Of a DNA stretch of 64,000 nucleotides, positions 1-30,094 are shown piece by piece. The DNA lies in the NCBI GenBank assembly GCA_037039925.1, contig JAXRKP010000079.1, positions 217,750-281,749 of the forward strand, read 5' to 3'. Made by a program: the position numbers and the translations under genes. Each line of letters begins with the position of its first letter. The first letter of the stretch is position 1. A model generated the notes under the pieces. The model made no database searches, was not told where the DNA came from, and saw only the letters and a program-made list of their open reading frames with translations. Source of the DNA: Doris montereyensis. Its lineage: Eukaryota > Mollusca > Gastropoda > Nudibranchia > Dorididae.

Positions 1-505
1 TTGTGTTGTGCTTGATTGGGAATGTGATACGCTGAGTGACTGATTTCACAAGCAATGGAGATGTGTGTGATATTCAACTTGTGGTCGAATCAAAAAGTAG
101 ATCTAGATTCTAGATCTAAATCTGGCTTCAGATTTAGTTTCTATGCCTTGATATATTAATTCACATCATATAAAGCAGCCCTTCAACGACTTTTTTTTAG
201 GGTAGATATAGTATCTTGATTTGTTGTGATAAGACGCCATCCACATGTTTTTCGACCTGTTTTGCTTTCTGTATCTTTATGAGGTAGGGTGCAGGGAAAC
301 GGATGGTTTTTGATAATACAAGGAACCATGTTATTTTTCCTTTTGTTGTAACACATCATTAGCTATAACAGAAAGGGTCCCATTTATTTCAGTTTCCTTG
401 AGAGAAAAGACTTGGTTTATTAGTTTTGAAAGGATACTCTTTCAGCCTTGGTTTCCTAAGTCGTTTTCATGTTTCTCATAAATTGTCTCTTCTTTTCTTC
501 TACAG
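1..505. other. Left edge, no gene recognised
   Basis: AT-rich sequence with a cluster of the palindromic TCTAGATC/AGATCT motif around 100-125. On the minus strand this interval lies downstream of the last UPF1 exon seen (ends 1991), but no UPF1 C-terminal coding could be read here. A pyrimidine run followed by CAG ending at 505 looks like a splice acceptor for the transposase fragment that follows. Confidence 0.5.
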
Positions 506-1112
506 CTATTATTTGTAAAGATGCCTCCTACCAAGGCTTCTACGAAGAACTTAAATGCGAAGAGTAAGTCGAGTAGGAAAGTGGCGATGGAAAAGGCAAG
601 AGCGGCAGCAGCAGCAGCAGCAGGGGCAACAAGATGAGATGCCTTTGACCCCTCAGCCATCTTCTTCTCCTTCTCCGCCACCATCCATGTCAGCACCAGC
701 CCGGAAGCTTTCTTTTCTTCTGCAGGATGAACCTATACCGTCTGATTCTTCCATTTCTCTGGGGGTCACAAAAGTGCAGCTTTTCTGCCTCCAAGAAATG
801 ATCAGGATTCTTCTTTGTCCCTTTTGTTTCCAGCCCACTTTGTCTCTTGCTAACGGTGACCGGACTTTTGGACTCATTATTCTCCTGAAGCTCTCGTGTA
901 CAACGTGCTGTAAGGTCCTGTCTTCCCAGCATACGTCTGCAAAGGTGAACCGCAGGGCGGTGGCGACATCCATCGCAACTGGTATAGGGCAGGCAGGTCT
1001 TACAGCTTTCTATGAGATGATGGATATGCCTCTTTTTCATCACAAGACCTTTTTCCAACATCAATGGACCATCGCCGTGAGATCTGCCAGCTATTTGATG
1101 TATGTTACATGA
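506..1112 (+). pseudogene. Mutator-like (MULE) transposase N-terminal fragment, frameshifted
   Basis: An ATG at 521 opens a basic, Ala-rich N-terminus (MPPTKAST...) that runs into a stop after a GCA repeat. A second frame, open from 555 to 1112, continues with a Ser/Pro-rich linker, the motif ARKLSF, a Cys pair (CPFC), a second Cys group (CTTCC), then NRRAVATSIATGIGQAGL and EMMDMP. That order matches the N-terminal zinc-binding part of the Mutator-like transposases common in mollusc and cnidarian genomes, a family assignment made from memory of the motifs. The frame switch lies in the polyalanine repeat. The catalytic DDE region is absent, since other repeat DNA follows at about 1170. It is an inactive fragment. 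A spliced host-domesticated gene is a less likely alternative. Confidence 0.6.
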
Positions 1113-1169
1113 GGCTGTTGATGTCGTCCAAAAGCGTACCCCGAGCAGGCAGGAAATTTTGTCATATAC

Positions 1170-1700
1170 CCGCGTGTGATCGCACTTTGCTGCAGGGGAA
1201 GTCATATTGTTTCAAAGATTTTAATCTCGACTTGATTTAGATCTATTAGATCTACTTAAGAGTACAGATACAGGTCATCTAGACCTACATCTAGACGTTC
1301 CTAATATTAATCTAGATCTAACACGTCATTGGATATCAGCGAGGCCTTCTATTTGATCAGTTTGAAATTCAAGGCTCTAGTAATCGTGGAAGGCCTCAAT
1401 GACACGTACTGTAATCATACAACGATTTTTGAAGTCTCGAACAAGTACAGTACGAGTACGTTGTTGAAGAATCGATACACCATGACTCATAATAACGTGA
1501 ATCCTGGATAGACACAACATTTGGCTATTGGCTGATTAAAAACAAAAATCACCTGCTGAATATATGGAACAATGCCGTCCAGGCAACAACTGCAGTTGTA
1601 CTACAACAAATTGGGATGGGCCAACGGAAAATCGGAATTTCGCTTTAAAAAAAAACGGGACGATTCCAATGAAATCACGATAAACGGCAGGTCTGCGCCT
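1170..1700. repeat. Dispersed repeat family R1, copy 1
   Basis: This segment matches 11280-12485 in the same order and orientation. Shared landmarks are GCTGCAGGGGAAGTCATATT (1189 and 11300), the TAGATC-rich stretch, CATTGGATATCAGCGA versus CATTGAATATCAGCGA, and the tail GATGGGCCAACRGAAAATCG. Copy 1 lacks about 700 bases that copy 2 has between about 11560 and 12300. No coding capacity was recognised. It resembles a non-autonomous element or an LTR/UTR fragment, but the class is unknown. Confidence 0.7.
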
Positions 1701-1774
1701 CCCATTAATTGAAGTCAAGCCCGAAACTTTCTAACAAGAGTATGTAAATAGCACTAAAATAAATAACCGATATT

Positions 1775-1895
1775 TCATACAAATTCCAAGACTTTAAGGG
1801 AATTTTTTAAATTCCAAGACTTTCCAAGTTTTAATTTCTCCCAACCAAATTCCATGACTTTTCCAGTTTTCCAAGATGAGTGGGAACCTTGAAAT
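1775..1895. repeat. Dispersed repeat family R2 (TTCCAAGACTT block)
   Basis: About 110 bases with repeated AATTCCAAGACTTTCCA units ending in CCAAGATGAGT. It matches 62950-63075 in the same order, and related short units occur at 61600-61640. It is a fragment of the larger repeat seen near 61-64 kb. Confidence 0.65.
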
Positions 1896-1990
1896 AGTCA
1901 GATAAGACAGACATATCATCACCATAGACATGATGTGACTCAAGTAGAAGGCTGCCAGTAGTAACATAGTCAAAAATACATGTAGCTTAC

Positions 1991-19786
<17,796 letters not shown>

Positions 19787-20415
19787 TTTGACCAAGTTTT
19801 GGACTTCAAGTCCTATTGGAGTTTTAATTTAAGATTTTGAAACACACCTCTCTAAGAACGTAAAAAGAAGATAATGGCAGGTATTTATGACTTTCTCAAC
19901 TTTCTGAACCAGACTTTGATGTTAGATCTGGACCATCTCCACGACTCCAGAAACTACTGATGAGCGTGAGGTTCAAGAAATTAAAGATTAGATTTGAGAT
20001 CTATAGCCTACATATATTATAAGTTAGCTCTCGACCTACACCAAGTATATCAAGACCTGATCTATCTGGATCTCGATCAAGGAACAGCATGAATCCAAAA
20101 CCTAGATTCTAGATCTAGATCGATTCGCAGAACACCAGCATCTAGACTAGATTCTAGTATAGTTTCATTTTATGTTCAGGTGAAAAAGAAATAGTGATGT
20201 AAACAAATCAAAATATTTAACCGTCGATGGGGAACATATGTATAATAAGGAAGTCCAGGGTGCTTGAAAATTTCGAGCTAAAGGAGGGTAGCACACGATG
20301 ACAGGTGGAGGCCATGAACGCTGACGTCAGTTGCTGTGCTAGTCGTGATGGGAAAAGAATTCCAGTATCGACAAAGTAATTGCTTTAAACGTTTCTGACA
20401 TCGAATACAGTAAAT
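19787..20415. other. UPF1 upstream region
   Basis: Presumed 5' UTR and promoter side of UPF1. No TATA box could be assigned. A cluster of TCTAGATC palindromes lies at 20100-20160. The start codon context on the minus strand is CAAAATGAG. Confidence 0.35.
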
Positions 20416-20710
20416 ACTATGAGCGTAGTTAGCTTGGTTGGTAGTACGCTTTCTTTTCATAGCGAAGCGATGGGTGCCGACAAAGAGGTCCCGTGTTCGA
20501 TTCTATTGGTACTCAAATATTTGTTTCCGTCTATTCCTTTTCATTGTTTCGCTTTAATGTATTTGATGTCATTATGACTTCTTAACCCACTGTCGGTACT
20601 ACACCTGCTGGCAAGGGGTTGTCGTAGCAGAAGAGTGTGTGTATTCATAATAATAATAATAATAATAATAAAAATAATTATAATAATAATAATAATTATA
20701 ATAATAAATA
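20416..20710 (+). repeat. tRNA-derived SINE with (AAT)n tail
   Basis: A tRNA-like head has a box A resemblance (TTAGCTTGGTTGGTAGTA, from about 20429) and a box B resemblance (GTGTTCGATTC, 20493-20503). A body of about 140 bases and an (AAT)n-rich tail at 20646-20706 follow. The tRNA part does not fold into an obvious intact tRNA, so a SINE is preferred over a tRNA gene. Confidence 0.5.
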
Positions 20711-22490
20711 CTTTATTCATCCAAAGAAGGAAATAACATTCTGTTCCTCAAAAGTAAGTTTAAAAGCATAATACATAGATCTATTCATTATTAAAATTGC
20801 TAAACATTAATGCAGTAATACAATAAGAGTATTAGTATGACAAATACATCACAGAAAGGTGTAAATATATATATCATTCGAGCCCTCTCACTCACCCCCA
20901 CCCCCACGCCCACAAACAACCTTTGTTGTTATTTATTTTAAGAATCTGTATTCTATTTGATGATTTTATTATATTCAGGATCATATAAACAACTTTTAAA
21001 TATCATCTACGAACAGGGATCGAATCATCAACAAACAGCTTAGCTTGATTAACTTATCTTATTCGAAGTGACAAGTGACCGTATCTTTTTTTTTCTTTTT
21101 GAAAGAAAGAAACAGGACTCTTTTTATAAGGATTATTATGAATAAAAAACTGTGTTGAAATATCTACTCACAGGGGAAAAGGGCAGAGACAACAATATAG
21201 TTTAAATTCAGAGGGGGGGGGGGGTGAAGAGAAAAAGAAAGAAAAAGTAGAGAAAAAAATTGCACATCCTTGACACACGATTTCTCAATAATGCGAGGTA
21301 TCGTATCTATATCTTTATCGTATCGTATCCCTTACGGTAGCTCTCGGCTCTCGGTGTATTACATCATCAGAGACGAAAACTCTCCAGTCACAATTTTAGT
21401 TCAATGAATATTGTGTTGCTTAAACATCCACCCTAATTACTTGATACTTTGCCAAAGTGGATATAAGTGTTTCGCACAGCGGAGGAGAGAAGAATCATTG
21501 GGTCGTAACATTTATGAACAATTAAAAATAGTTCCTACAGAACAAACTTTGGTCGCAGTAATGCCATCAAAGTTTCATGATAATATTGTCGCTTTGTTCT
21601 TTGTCGCTTACATCTAGGTTTTGTACAGTAGTTGCTGGATAAAAGCACACTTCATAACAGCACACTCTGGATAAACATACGCCTACATCTGCTGACCAAT
21701 TTTTCTATATAATAAAAGTGTTCTCATAAACACACGGTATGCATAAAAGCACGTTTTTTTCCTGTGTCCAAAGGGACTACTGTATTGTCTTTTCTACGTG
21801 ACGTTGCTTTAATCATATATTGCCACCTCTGGCCGGCCACTTTTAGTGATTGATGTGAGTTAACAGCGACGTTTTACAACCAGCAATAGCTCGTGTTGAA
21901 CTCAGTAGAGAGTTCATGCATGTAGGGCATTCAAACTGTCAAGGAAACAACCAACAACATTTACAAACATGCAGAGCACAAAACATCGACCACTCTCAAA
22001 CGTTGGTATTACAGGGAATGATTATATAACAGATAAGAGGCAATAGAGGGAATAATAATACGATAGGAAATATATTCATATTTGAAATTATATTGAATAA
22101 CATAAGGAAAGAATGGAAGAAGTGAATAATAACCAAAAAGCACATAAGACACAACTTGTTAACAATCTAGGACATTTAACAAGTCCACCCGAAGAGGGAG
22201 CAATTTATTTACTTTGAGTCAAGTGTCACTGTATAAACATTCATAATGATTTTTGTAAAGAAAAAACCATTTATTAACAATATCCAGTTAACTCCGTTGT
22301 ACACTATTACAAACATTCTACACCAAGTTATTTCCCTTTGACCACTACTTTTTTGTAGCTGAGAAACATGACATTTCTCATCTATTATAATGGGGACATA
22401 ATCTCATACATTAATATAATCATTCCTTAGGTAGGTCCTAGTAACAAGCCACTATGTTATAATAACATCAACTAAAAGTAAAGGGCTAAT
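20711..22490. other. Intergenic DNA, no gene recognised
   Basis: AT-rich sequence between UPF1 and the retroelement cluster. It contains a G run near 21214 and several TATCGTATC units at 21300-21330. A segment at 21938-22015 recurs at 22753-22850. No supported coding region was found. Confidence 0.5.
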
Positions 22491-22609
<119 letters not shown>

Positions 22610-22752
22610 ATACGTATGCATAATATACCAGTGGGCTATTATTATATAACGCGTAATAATTGATTTTGATACACATTAATACAATACAACAGGATCTAAT
22701 GTATTGTATTCGTAAAATAAGATAAAAGCAATCATAGACAGTGTACGGTACG

Positions 22753-22850
22753 TCAAGGAAACAACCAACAACACGTTTTGCAAATCAAATCACAAACTTT
22801 AATGCTATATGCAGAGCACGAAACATAGACCGCTGTCAAACGTTGGTATG
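22753..22850. repeat. Direct repeat, second copy
   Basis: CAAGGAAACAACCAACAACA, then GCAGAGCACRAAACAT, then TCAAACGTTGGTAT occur here and at 21938-22015 in the same order. The copies flank the (GA)n tract about 0.75 kb apart. They could be an old tandem duplication or remnants of LTR-like termini. No coding was seen between them. Confidence 0.5.
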
Positions 22851-23782
22851 AGAGAAAATTGCATCGACACGCCCGTCAGTCTATTTCACGAGATGCGGGG
22901 GATCACGTGATGACTGACTGACTTTACGCTACAATTACTGGAGATGCCATCCGTTTTGTACTAAGCCGGTTTCCATTTGGTACGCACTCATTGATTTAAC
23001 ATTATTGCCATGTTGAGCCGGCATACGTTGCTCGCAATGACCAATAATGACCATACGACATAAATTACAATGGTGGCCATACTACACAAATGACAATAAT
23101 GACCATACTTCATGCTCCCCGTCAATGCAAAAATCTTTCCCATTTTCAAGAACTATCTCTACAAAATACAAATAAATCAATCAGAATATGTTTAATGGTA
23201 TGTGACACTAAAAGTATTAGACGTTTATGTGACCCAAAATTAATTAAATTGCTCAACAGGAAGAGGAAAACTGCAAAATTGATCCCTTATCAAATAATTT
23301 TAACGCTTTACTAACTTTTAAAATCGTGAATTAGATAAGGCATTTGCGATCCTACGTCAAATATTAAATAGCAGTCACTGAGAAACAATATATTCTCAAG
23401 AAGTGACCCACATTGGCTTTAGCCGCCACCTTTGTTGTTGAATCGACAATTGGCTCGATTTTGATTCGCAAGGGAACAAACACTGTCATGGTCAGTAAGG
23501 AGTTCATTAGAGATGAACTCCGTTCCTGGAACTCATTTCCTGGTGTCCATAAATGACACATCTGAGAGCTCCGTTTTCGGTACCGGGTCATTAATGGTTT
23601 CTATGTCCCAAGAACAAGGTTATACATTTAGATAATCCATGCAAACGAGTTCCGTGGGTTCTGTTGTGTTGATCGAAACGAGTGGGGAAATTTGTGATGT
23701 CTTTTACGGTGCGTGTGTTGAGTTTGCGATAATCGATACATAATCAAAGTGATCCATCCTTCTTCATCACTAAAATACAATT
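22851..23782. other. Intergenic DNA downstream of the Gypsy relic
   Basis: No gene is recognised. This is where the missing polymerase end and 3' LTR of the minus-strand retroelement would be expected, but no reverse transcriptase core, RNase H, integrase or LTR pair could be read. Confidence 0.4.
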
Positions 23783-25705
23783 TCAACTAAACGAACTCTT
23801 GGAAGGACGCATGACACCAAGCTTAAGCATATCCGAAATTTCTTTTCGTTCTTTTATCATTGCTGGTGGAATGCCCCTATACCTATCCGTTAGTTTAATG
23901 TTATGTTTGATTATGTTTGTGTGATCAAGATCTAGGTGATGTTGAGACAGACCATGTGGCTGTTTATGTGACTGTTTCTGTAATAATTCCTCAACTTTTG
24001 TTTTCTGTAGATCACTGAAGGTGGAATAGTATCTAGCATAGGTTGCAAGAATCGGAAACATCAAGTTTTCCAGTTTCACTTGGAGAAAATTGACTCAACA
24101 TTCGCCATTTGGCATGATTAATATTATTGCACGATAGTATTGTGACAAATTTTGATGAATAATTATGAATTAAAAAGTCAACTGGTTGCGATTGGTTGCT
24201 GGGCGAAAGTTTAGAGAACCCAGGAGAAATATGGATGCCAGCCGGCAAATGCGTACTGTTTTCTTCCATAATGATATGACAAGGACGTGTCAGGGGGAAA
24301 CATGTTTCAGTGTCCCTTAGGCCATTCGAGTCTCTCCTGGTTGTATTGTGTTTCGTTTGTGAATTGTATATATACATATATGCTAAATGTTCATTTTGTT
24401 TAATGAGATGTGCGTGGTGTACGACAGTTTGCAAAGTTCTCTTCCAATTGGCAGGGAGCGTGGAGGTGTTCGTGTTTGACTCGACTACTTCTCGCAAAAT
24501 GTTCATTCATATCAACACCGGGACCCACTGGTTGTACGTAGTGTCAGAAACTGCCACAAATATAGATGGTATAACTTCTGACAAGAAATGCAACCACAAA
24601 TTAGCCTCACAGACATCGTGGTATTTGGTTTCTGTTTTCTCCCACTCCGACAACGTGGATGACGGAATCTAAAGGCTGGACGGTAAGCCTATTAGCAATG
24701 CAAAAACGTTGCGACAAACACGATACCATGGACCCTGTATCAATAAGGACCGTCACGGTTAGTTGATCCACAACCACCTCCGCTTCATTCGTCTGACCTT
24801 TTAATTGTTTATGATTAGAGCTTTTGTCAGATAAACTTGATGACCGCCCCGAGGATCTAGGTTGTTGGCGTTTAAAAGACAGTCTTCTTGACGATGGCCT
24901 TATTGCCCGCAACGGTAGCATATGCCATGGAACTCGTATTGCAGCTCGATTCTGCCCCACAGTAGCATCAGTTTACAACGTTTTAATGGCCTGGGGAAAA
25001 CTTTGCATTTTCCTTTCCAGTCGCTGGATTGGGTCTTGCTCAAACGCAACTTGCCCTACGCTGACCGTTTGACTGACTGATTTAGACTTTACCTCATCAA
25101 TTCTTGCAGCCACCAGGAGCCCGTGCCTGATAGCACATTTAATAGCATTATCCTTCATCCCGGGGGAAAATCGAGATCGCAGCATATCAGCCACTCCCTT
25201 CGAAGTTACCAACGGCAGGGATTTTGGAGAAATTTGTGCCACCATTGCCTGTAACCTAACAGCCCAGGCTGTGACAGATTCTGAGGCAGACTGTGTCGCT
25301 GTTGCCACCTGTTGAAGAAGGTCGGTTGGTGGCAGAATGTTGCCATACAGTTGGTCCAAATTTAATAGGATTTGGTCAATCGTGACTGTACTATCAAATC
25401 TGCCGGGAGACCTTTCAATGATCGTTTCACTGCCGCCACCAAGATCCTTTCTTTGAATATATGAGCTTTCTGGAGGTCTTTCACCTCCAAACGCCACTGT
25501 AAATAAGAGCTACGGGATCCCTCATCTCCAGAGAACGTTAAAAATCGGGGGGGCTTCAGACGACGTGAAGGAGACGGCGTGGTGAGGAACACGATGTCAC
25601 CATCCACTTTGACTGTTTCATAGCCAGAATGACGAACACAGCCGCCCTTTGATCATCATCTAAAGCTGCAATATTATCGAGGACAGATTGCATTGCCTCA
25701 GTCAT
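23783..25705 (-). pseudogene. Ty3/Gypsy-like LTR retrotransposon relic: gag, protease, start of RT
   Basis: Minus-strand retroelement coding in broken frames. A start at 25705 opens a short N-terminus. After a frame change, gag-like sequence follows (PPRFLTFSGDE, SSYLQWRLEVKDLQ), then in another frame VTIDQILLNLDQLYG and SESVTAWAVRLQ (about 25380-25250), similar to Gypsy/PNMA-type capsid domains. At about 24760 VLIDTGSMVS is the aspartic protease active-site loop. At about 23880 RYRGIPPAMIKERKEISDML and GVMRPSKS mark the first strand of a Ty3/Gypsy reverse transcriptase, where the homology stops. RT catalytic core, RNase H, integrase and LTRs were not found. It is a truncated, frameshifted relic. 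Confidence 0.75.
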
Positions 25706-25729
25706 TCTACAGTCCAAACCTAGGGAGAT

Positions 25730-26880
25730 AAAATAATTAAAATTTCAAGCGATTAATTTACGTCTAACCTAATAATCTTACTAATACCAATTACAATCTT
25801 CTAGATTCTAAGTATCTATAACTGAATTACTAACCAAATAGTGTAATTGCTAGTTTGCGTTGATTAATTACGTATAGCAAGAATAATGTATAGATTACTA
25901 GGTTACTGCTTATACAAAAACGCTACGATCAAAGTGAGCAAAATGGGGCTTTTTACTTGTACTTGACAAAAGTAAGTCTTAGTACTTAGCGTCAATGCAA
26001 CTAACACAATTGACACTTAAAACACAAAAAACGTTAAAGAGAAAATGACTTAGAAGATGCGAATAAACACAAATTTAAGAGGATGGAGAAAATAAAATGT
26101 CACGAGTAACGACTAAGGGAAACGAAATTTAACTCAAAATTCTAGCATCAGCTGATTGAAAGGACGAAGCGAACACGGTACATAAACAATGTTAGTAATT
26201 ACCGACTTGACCTACCAACTTGTGCATCGTAACTTGGAGGGAAATACAGGATGGGGTGAAATGGTATGGCCAGGTGTGAAAGAGGCTATAACGAATGAAG
26301 AATAAAATATTTATGAAAAAGGCAACGGCATTAAATGGACATTAAAATATAATTATAAAGTATCTTATTATATAAAGTATGATTATATTCTGAATATAGC
26401 TTGAAATAGCAAAAAAATGTTATGAATGATTTAGACATGAGGGAAAAGATTGATGGCGTACATAGACATAACATTACAGTTTATGAACACGTTAACATTA
26501 CTTTTCCTGCACATGAGCTGATCAGACTCAAGCACAAGGAGTAGAAAAGTGGTGTTGGATGGGGGAGGAGGGGCGGATATAAGCGGCACAGTACAAAAGA
26601 ATCAAGAAACGTAAGACAGCCAATAGCCATACAGATACAGCTTAGCACTTGACAAGATTCGGTGACTTCCGACGCCGTGCGAACAGTGAATGTCCTTAAC
26701 AGCATTATCAACAACATCCGGGAAATCAACGAGAATACATCTCCGGTTATCTCCTTATCATTTCCTCATCCTTTCCTCCGTTTTTTGCCGTTTCCCCAAA
26801 TGTTATAGACAACCTTAGGTCACTGCAGCCCCATCCACCAAATGCAAATGTATTTTATTGTCTGTATTTCCTTCACTCTC
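25730..26880. other. Intergenic DNA upstream of the Gypsy gag
   Basis: No gene is recognised. A 5' LTR would be expected here for the minus-strand element, but no copy of it could be paired with the other side. Confidence 0.4.
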
Positions 26881-26884
26881 AGCC

Positions 26885-27930
<1,046 letters not shown>

Positions 27931-27944
27931 TGTGCATGCGTGTG

Positions 27945-28775
27945 TGTACTTATTTACTTACTTACTGCCCATTATGCCAGTTGGCATGTAGGGCAGCAAT
28001 GAAGGATGTCCATCTTTCTCTTTTCATGGCAAGCGTCTTTATGGAATTCCAGGTTTCGCCCCAGTCTTTAATCTCATTCTCTGCTGTTCTTCTCCAAGTT
28101 GTCTTTGGCCTGCCACGTCTCCTTTTCCTTCAGGGATCCAATGTAGGGCAGTCTTGGTGATGCTCCCTTCTTCTTTTCTTAAAACATGCCCTATCCACCT
28201 CCATCTTCTTTTAAGTCAGGATGTCTTGCATGTGGTCTATTTTGCATTTTCGGAGAAGAGTCTCGTTTGAAATTTTGTTTGGCCAAAATATATTTTGGAT
28301 TTTTCGCAGGCATTTGGTGTGGAATGAGGATAACTTGTTCATGTCTCTGTCCGTCATCCGCCAGCATTCAGATCCAAATAGTAGAGTTGATAGGACACAG
28401 CTTTGGTAGATTTTTAGTTTTGTTTTAATATTATATTCTTTTGTTTTCCATACATTTTGAAGTAGTTTGAAGGAGTTTCTTGTTTTGTTTAGACGTCTGT
28501 TGATGTCTTTGTCAGCTCCTCCGCTACTAGTAACAATGCTGCCTAAATATGTAAATTCCTTCACTATTGTTTGTATGCTATTGTTATTGATGAGGATTGG
28601 AGAGGAATTTTGTATATTTAATGTCATTAGCTCATATTTTGTAATGTTTATTTTTAAACCTATTTGTTGACCAAAAGAGCTTAGCCGTGATGTTTTTCTC
28701 TTGCGTGCGATGATGTGAGTGTGCCAATAGTGCCAAATCACCAACAAAATCTATATCCTCTAGCGAAGAGAAGAG
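27945..28775 (-). mobile_element. Non-LTR retrotransposon copy D, 3' end of the RT ORF
   Basis: Minus-strand coding resembles the C-terminal part of an APE-type LINE ORF2: GLKINITKYELMTL, FTYLGSIVTSSGG, NRRLNKTRNSF, LLFGSECWRMT and KCLRKIQNIFWPN. After a frame break the terminal ALHANWHNG is followed by a short AGTA-type tandem tail at 27950-27970. A degenerate DFVGDLALL motif marks the catalytic region near 28750. The copy is 5'-truncated at the (CT)n tract starting near 28790. It is closest in motif order to copy B. A 3' fragment of the same kind lies at 41135-41275. Confidence 0.75.
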
Positions 28776-28787
28776 AGTCCATCTAAT

Positions 28788-28789
<2 letters not shown>

Positions 28790-28819
<30 letters not shown>

Positions 28820-28821
28820 AG

Positions 28822-28881
<60 letters not shown>

Positions 28882-29103
28882 TCTCTAGACAGGAATCTTT
28901 CTATCTTCTCTCTTCTCTCTCTCAGGAAGCAGTCTTCCTCTCTCTCTCTATCTCTCTCTCCCCTCTCCATCTCTCTCCCTCTGTTCTCTCCTCTCGTCTC
29001 CTCTCTCTTCTCTCTCTCTCTCTCTCTGTGGACAAAAAGGCTAGTCTCTCTTCTCTCTCTGTTCTCTCTCTCTCTCTCTCTGATCTCTCTCTCTCTCTCT
29101 CTG
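28790..29103. repeat. (CT)n-rich low-complexity tract
   Basis: Interrupted (CT)n between LINE copies D and A. Both LINE copies are truncated at this tract. Confidence 0.9.
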
Positions 29104-30094
29104 TAGATATATCAATGGAAGTACTCTCTCTGTGTAGATATATCAATGGAAGAAATCCAAACAGCTATAGGAAAAGTGTATTGAGGAAAACCCGAGGAGA
29201 AGATCAAGTTTATTCAGAAATGATTAAAAATCAAGGGAGATGGGCAGACAACCTACTACATGCAATATGCCAACAAGCATGGACGTCCAAACAGGTGCCA
29301 GACGACTGGAACAATGGAACGGTAGTATCAACACATAAGAAAGGATCAACTACTGAATGCTCAAACTATAGATGGATATCGCTACTAAGCGTACCAAGAA
29401 AAATGAATGCCTGCATACTGGAAATGAGATTAAGGAAAAGAGTAGAGGATCAAATTGAAGAACATCAGAGTGGATTTAGACCAGGAAGAAGTGTATAAGA
29501 CCACATATTTACAATTAGACAAATAATAGAAAAATCCTTGAGAGAAACATTGACTTACACCTGTGTTATATTGATTTAGAAAAGGCATTTGACACTGTGA
29601 GGAGGGACGAACTATGGAATTCCTTAAAAGAACACAAGGTAGAGCAAAATTTAATAGAAGGCATTAAAAGTTTTTACAATAAACCAACATGTGCAGTGAA
29701 AGTAGCTGGAAACATATCTGCAAAATTTGATGTAGATATAGGGTAAGACAGGGTTTTTATCCTAAGTCCTCTTTTGTTTATCACATTTATGGATTCAGTC
29801 GCAAAGGCATCCTCAAAATACAGAAAATGAATGTAGGTATGTGGAAGGTTAAACCAGTAAATGTATCAATGATTTCATTTGCCGATGATTTAATTCTGTT
29901 TTGAAAATCAAAAAGGGACCTTCAGTCGAATATTAACATTATGAACAATGAACTAAATAAAAGATGAATGAGATTAAATGCAAAGAAAACCAAAACAATG
30001 TTAGTAACTAGGAAGCTAAAACACAAAATCTTAAATTGGGCAGGAGAATTTAGAACAAGTTCACAGCTACAATTACCTAGGAGTAATGATTAAC
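29104..30094 (+). mobile_element. RTE-like LINE copy A, first part (5' truncated)
   Basis: Reverse-transcriptase coding in the plus strand: GEDQVYSEMIK, CSNYRWISLL, HQSGFRPGRSV followed by a stop, DLEKAFDTVRRDELW, LSPLLFITFMDS, SFADDLILF (catalytic FADD intact) and NAKKTKTM. Several stops and frameshifts interrupt it. It matches copy C at 55130-55910 almost base for base over long stretches. A 19-base unit (GTAGATATATCAATGGAAG) occurs twice at the 5' edge near 29104 and 29133. The copy is interrupted at about 30094 by element B and resumes at 31973. Confidence 0.8.

Noticed and set aside
690..1205. 171-codon minus-strand open frame opposite the Mutator fragment
   Set aside because: It is the antisense shadow of the transposase coding, with no recognised family, and it does not resemble the UPF1 C-terminus.
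20416..20510. A genuine tRNA gene
   Set aside because: Box A- and box B-like sequences are present, but no complete cloverleaf could be paired, and an (AAT)n tail follows, which fits a SINE.
24310..24672. 120-codon plus-strand open frame in the Gypsy relic
   Set aside because: It lies antisense to gag/protease coding with no domain of its own.
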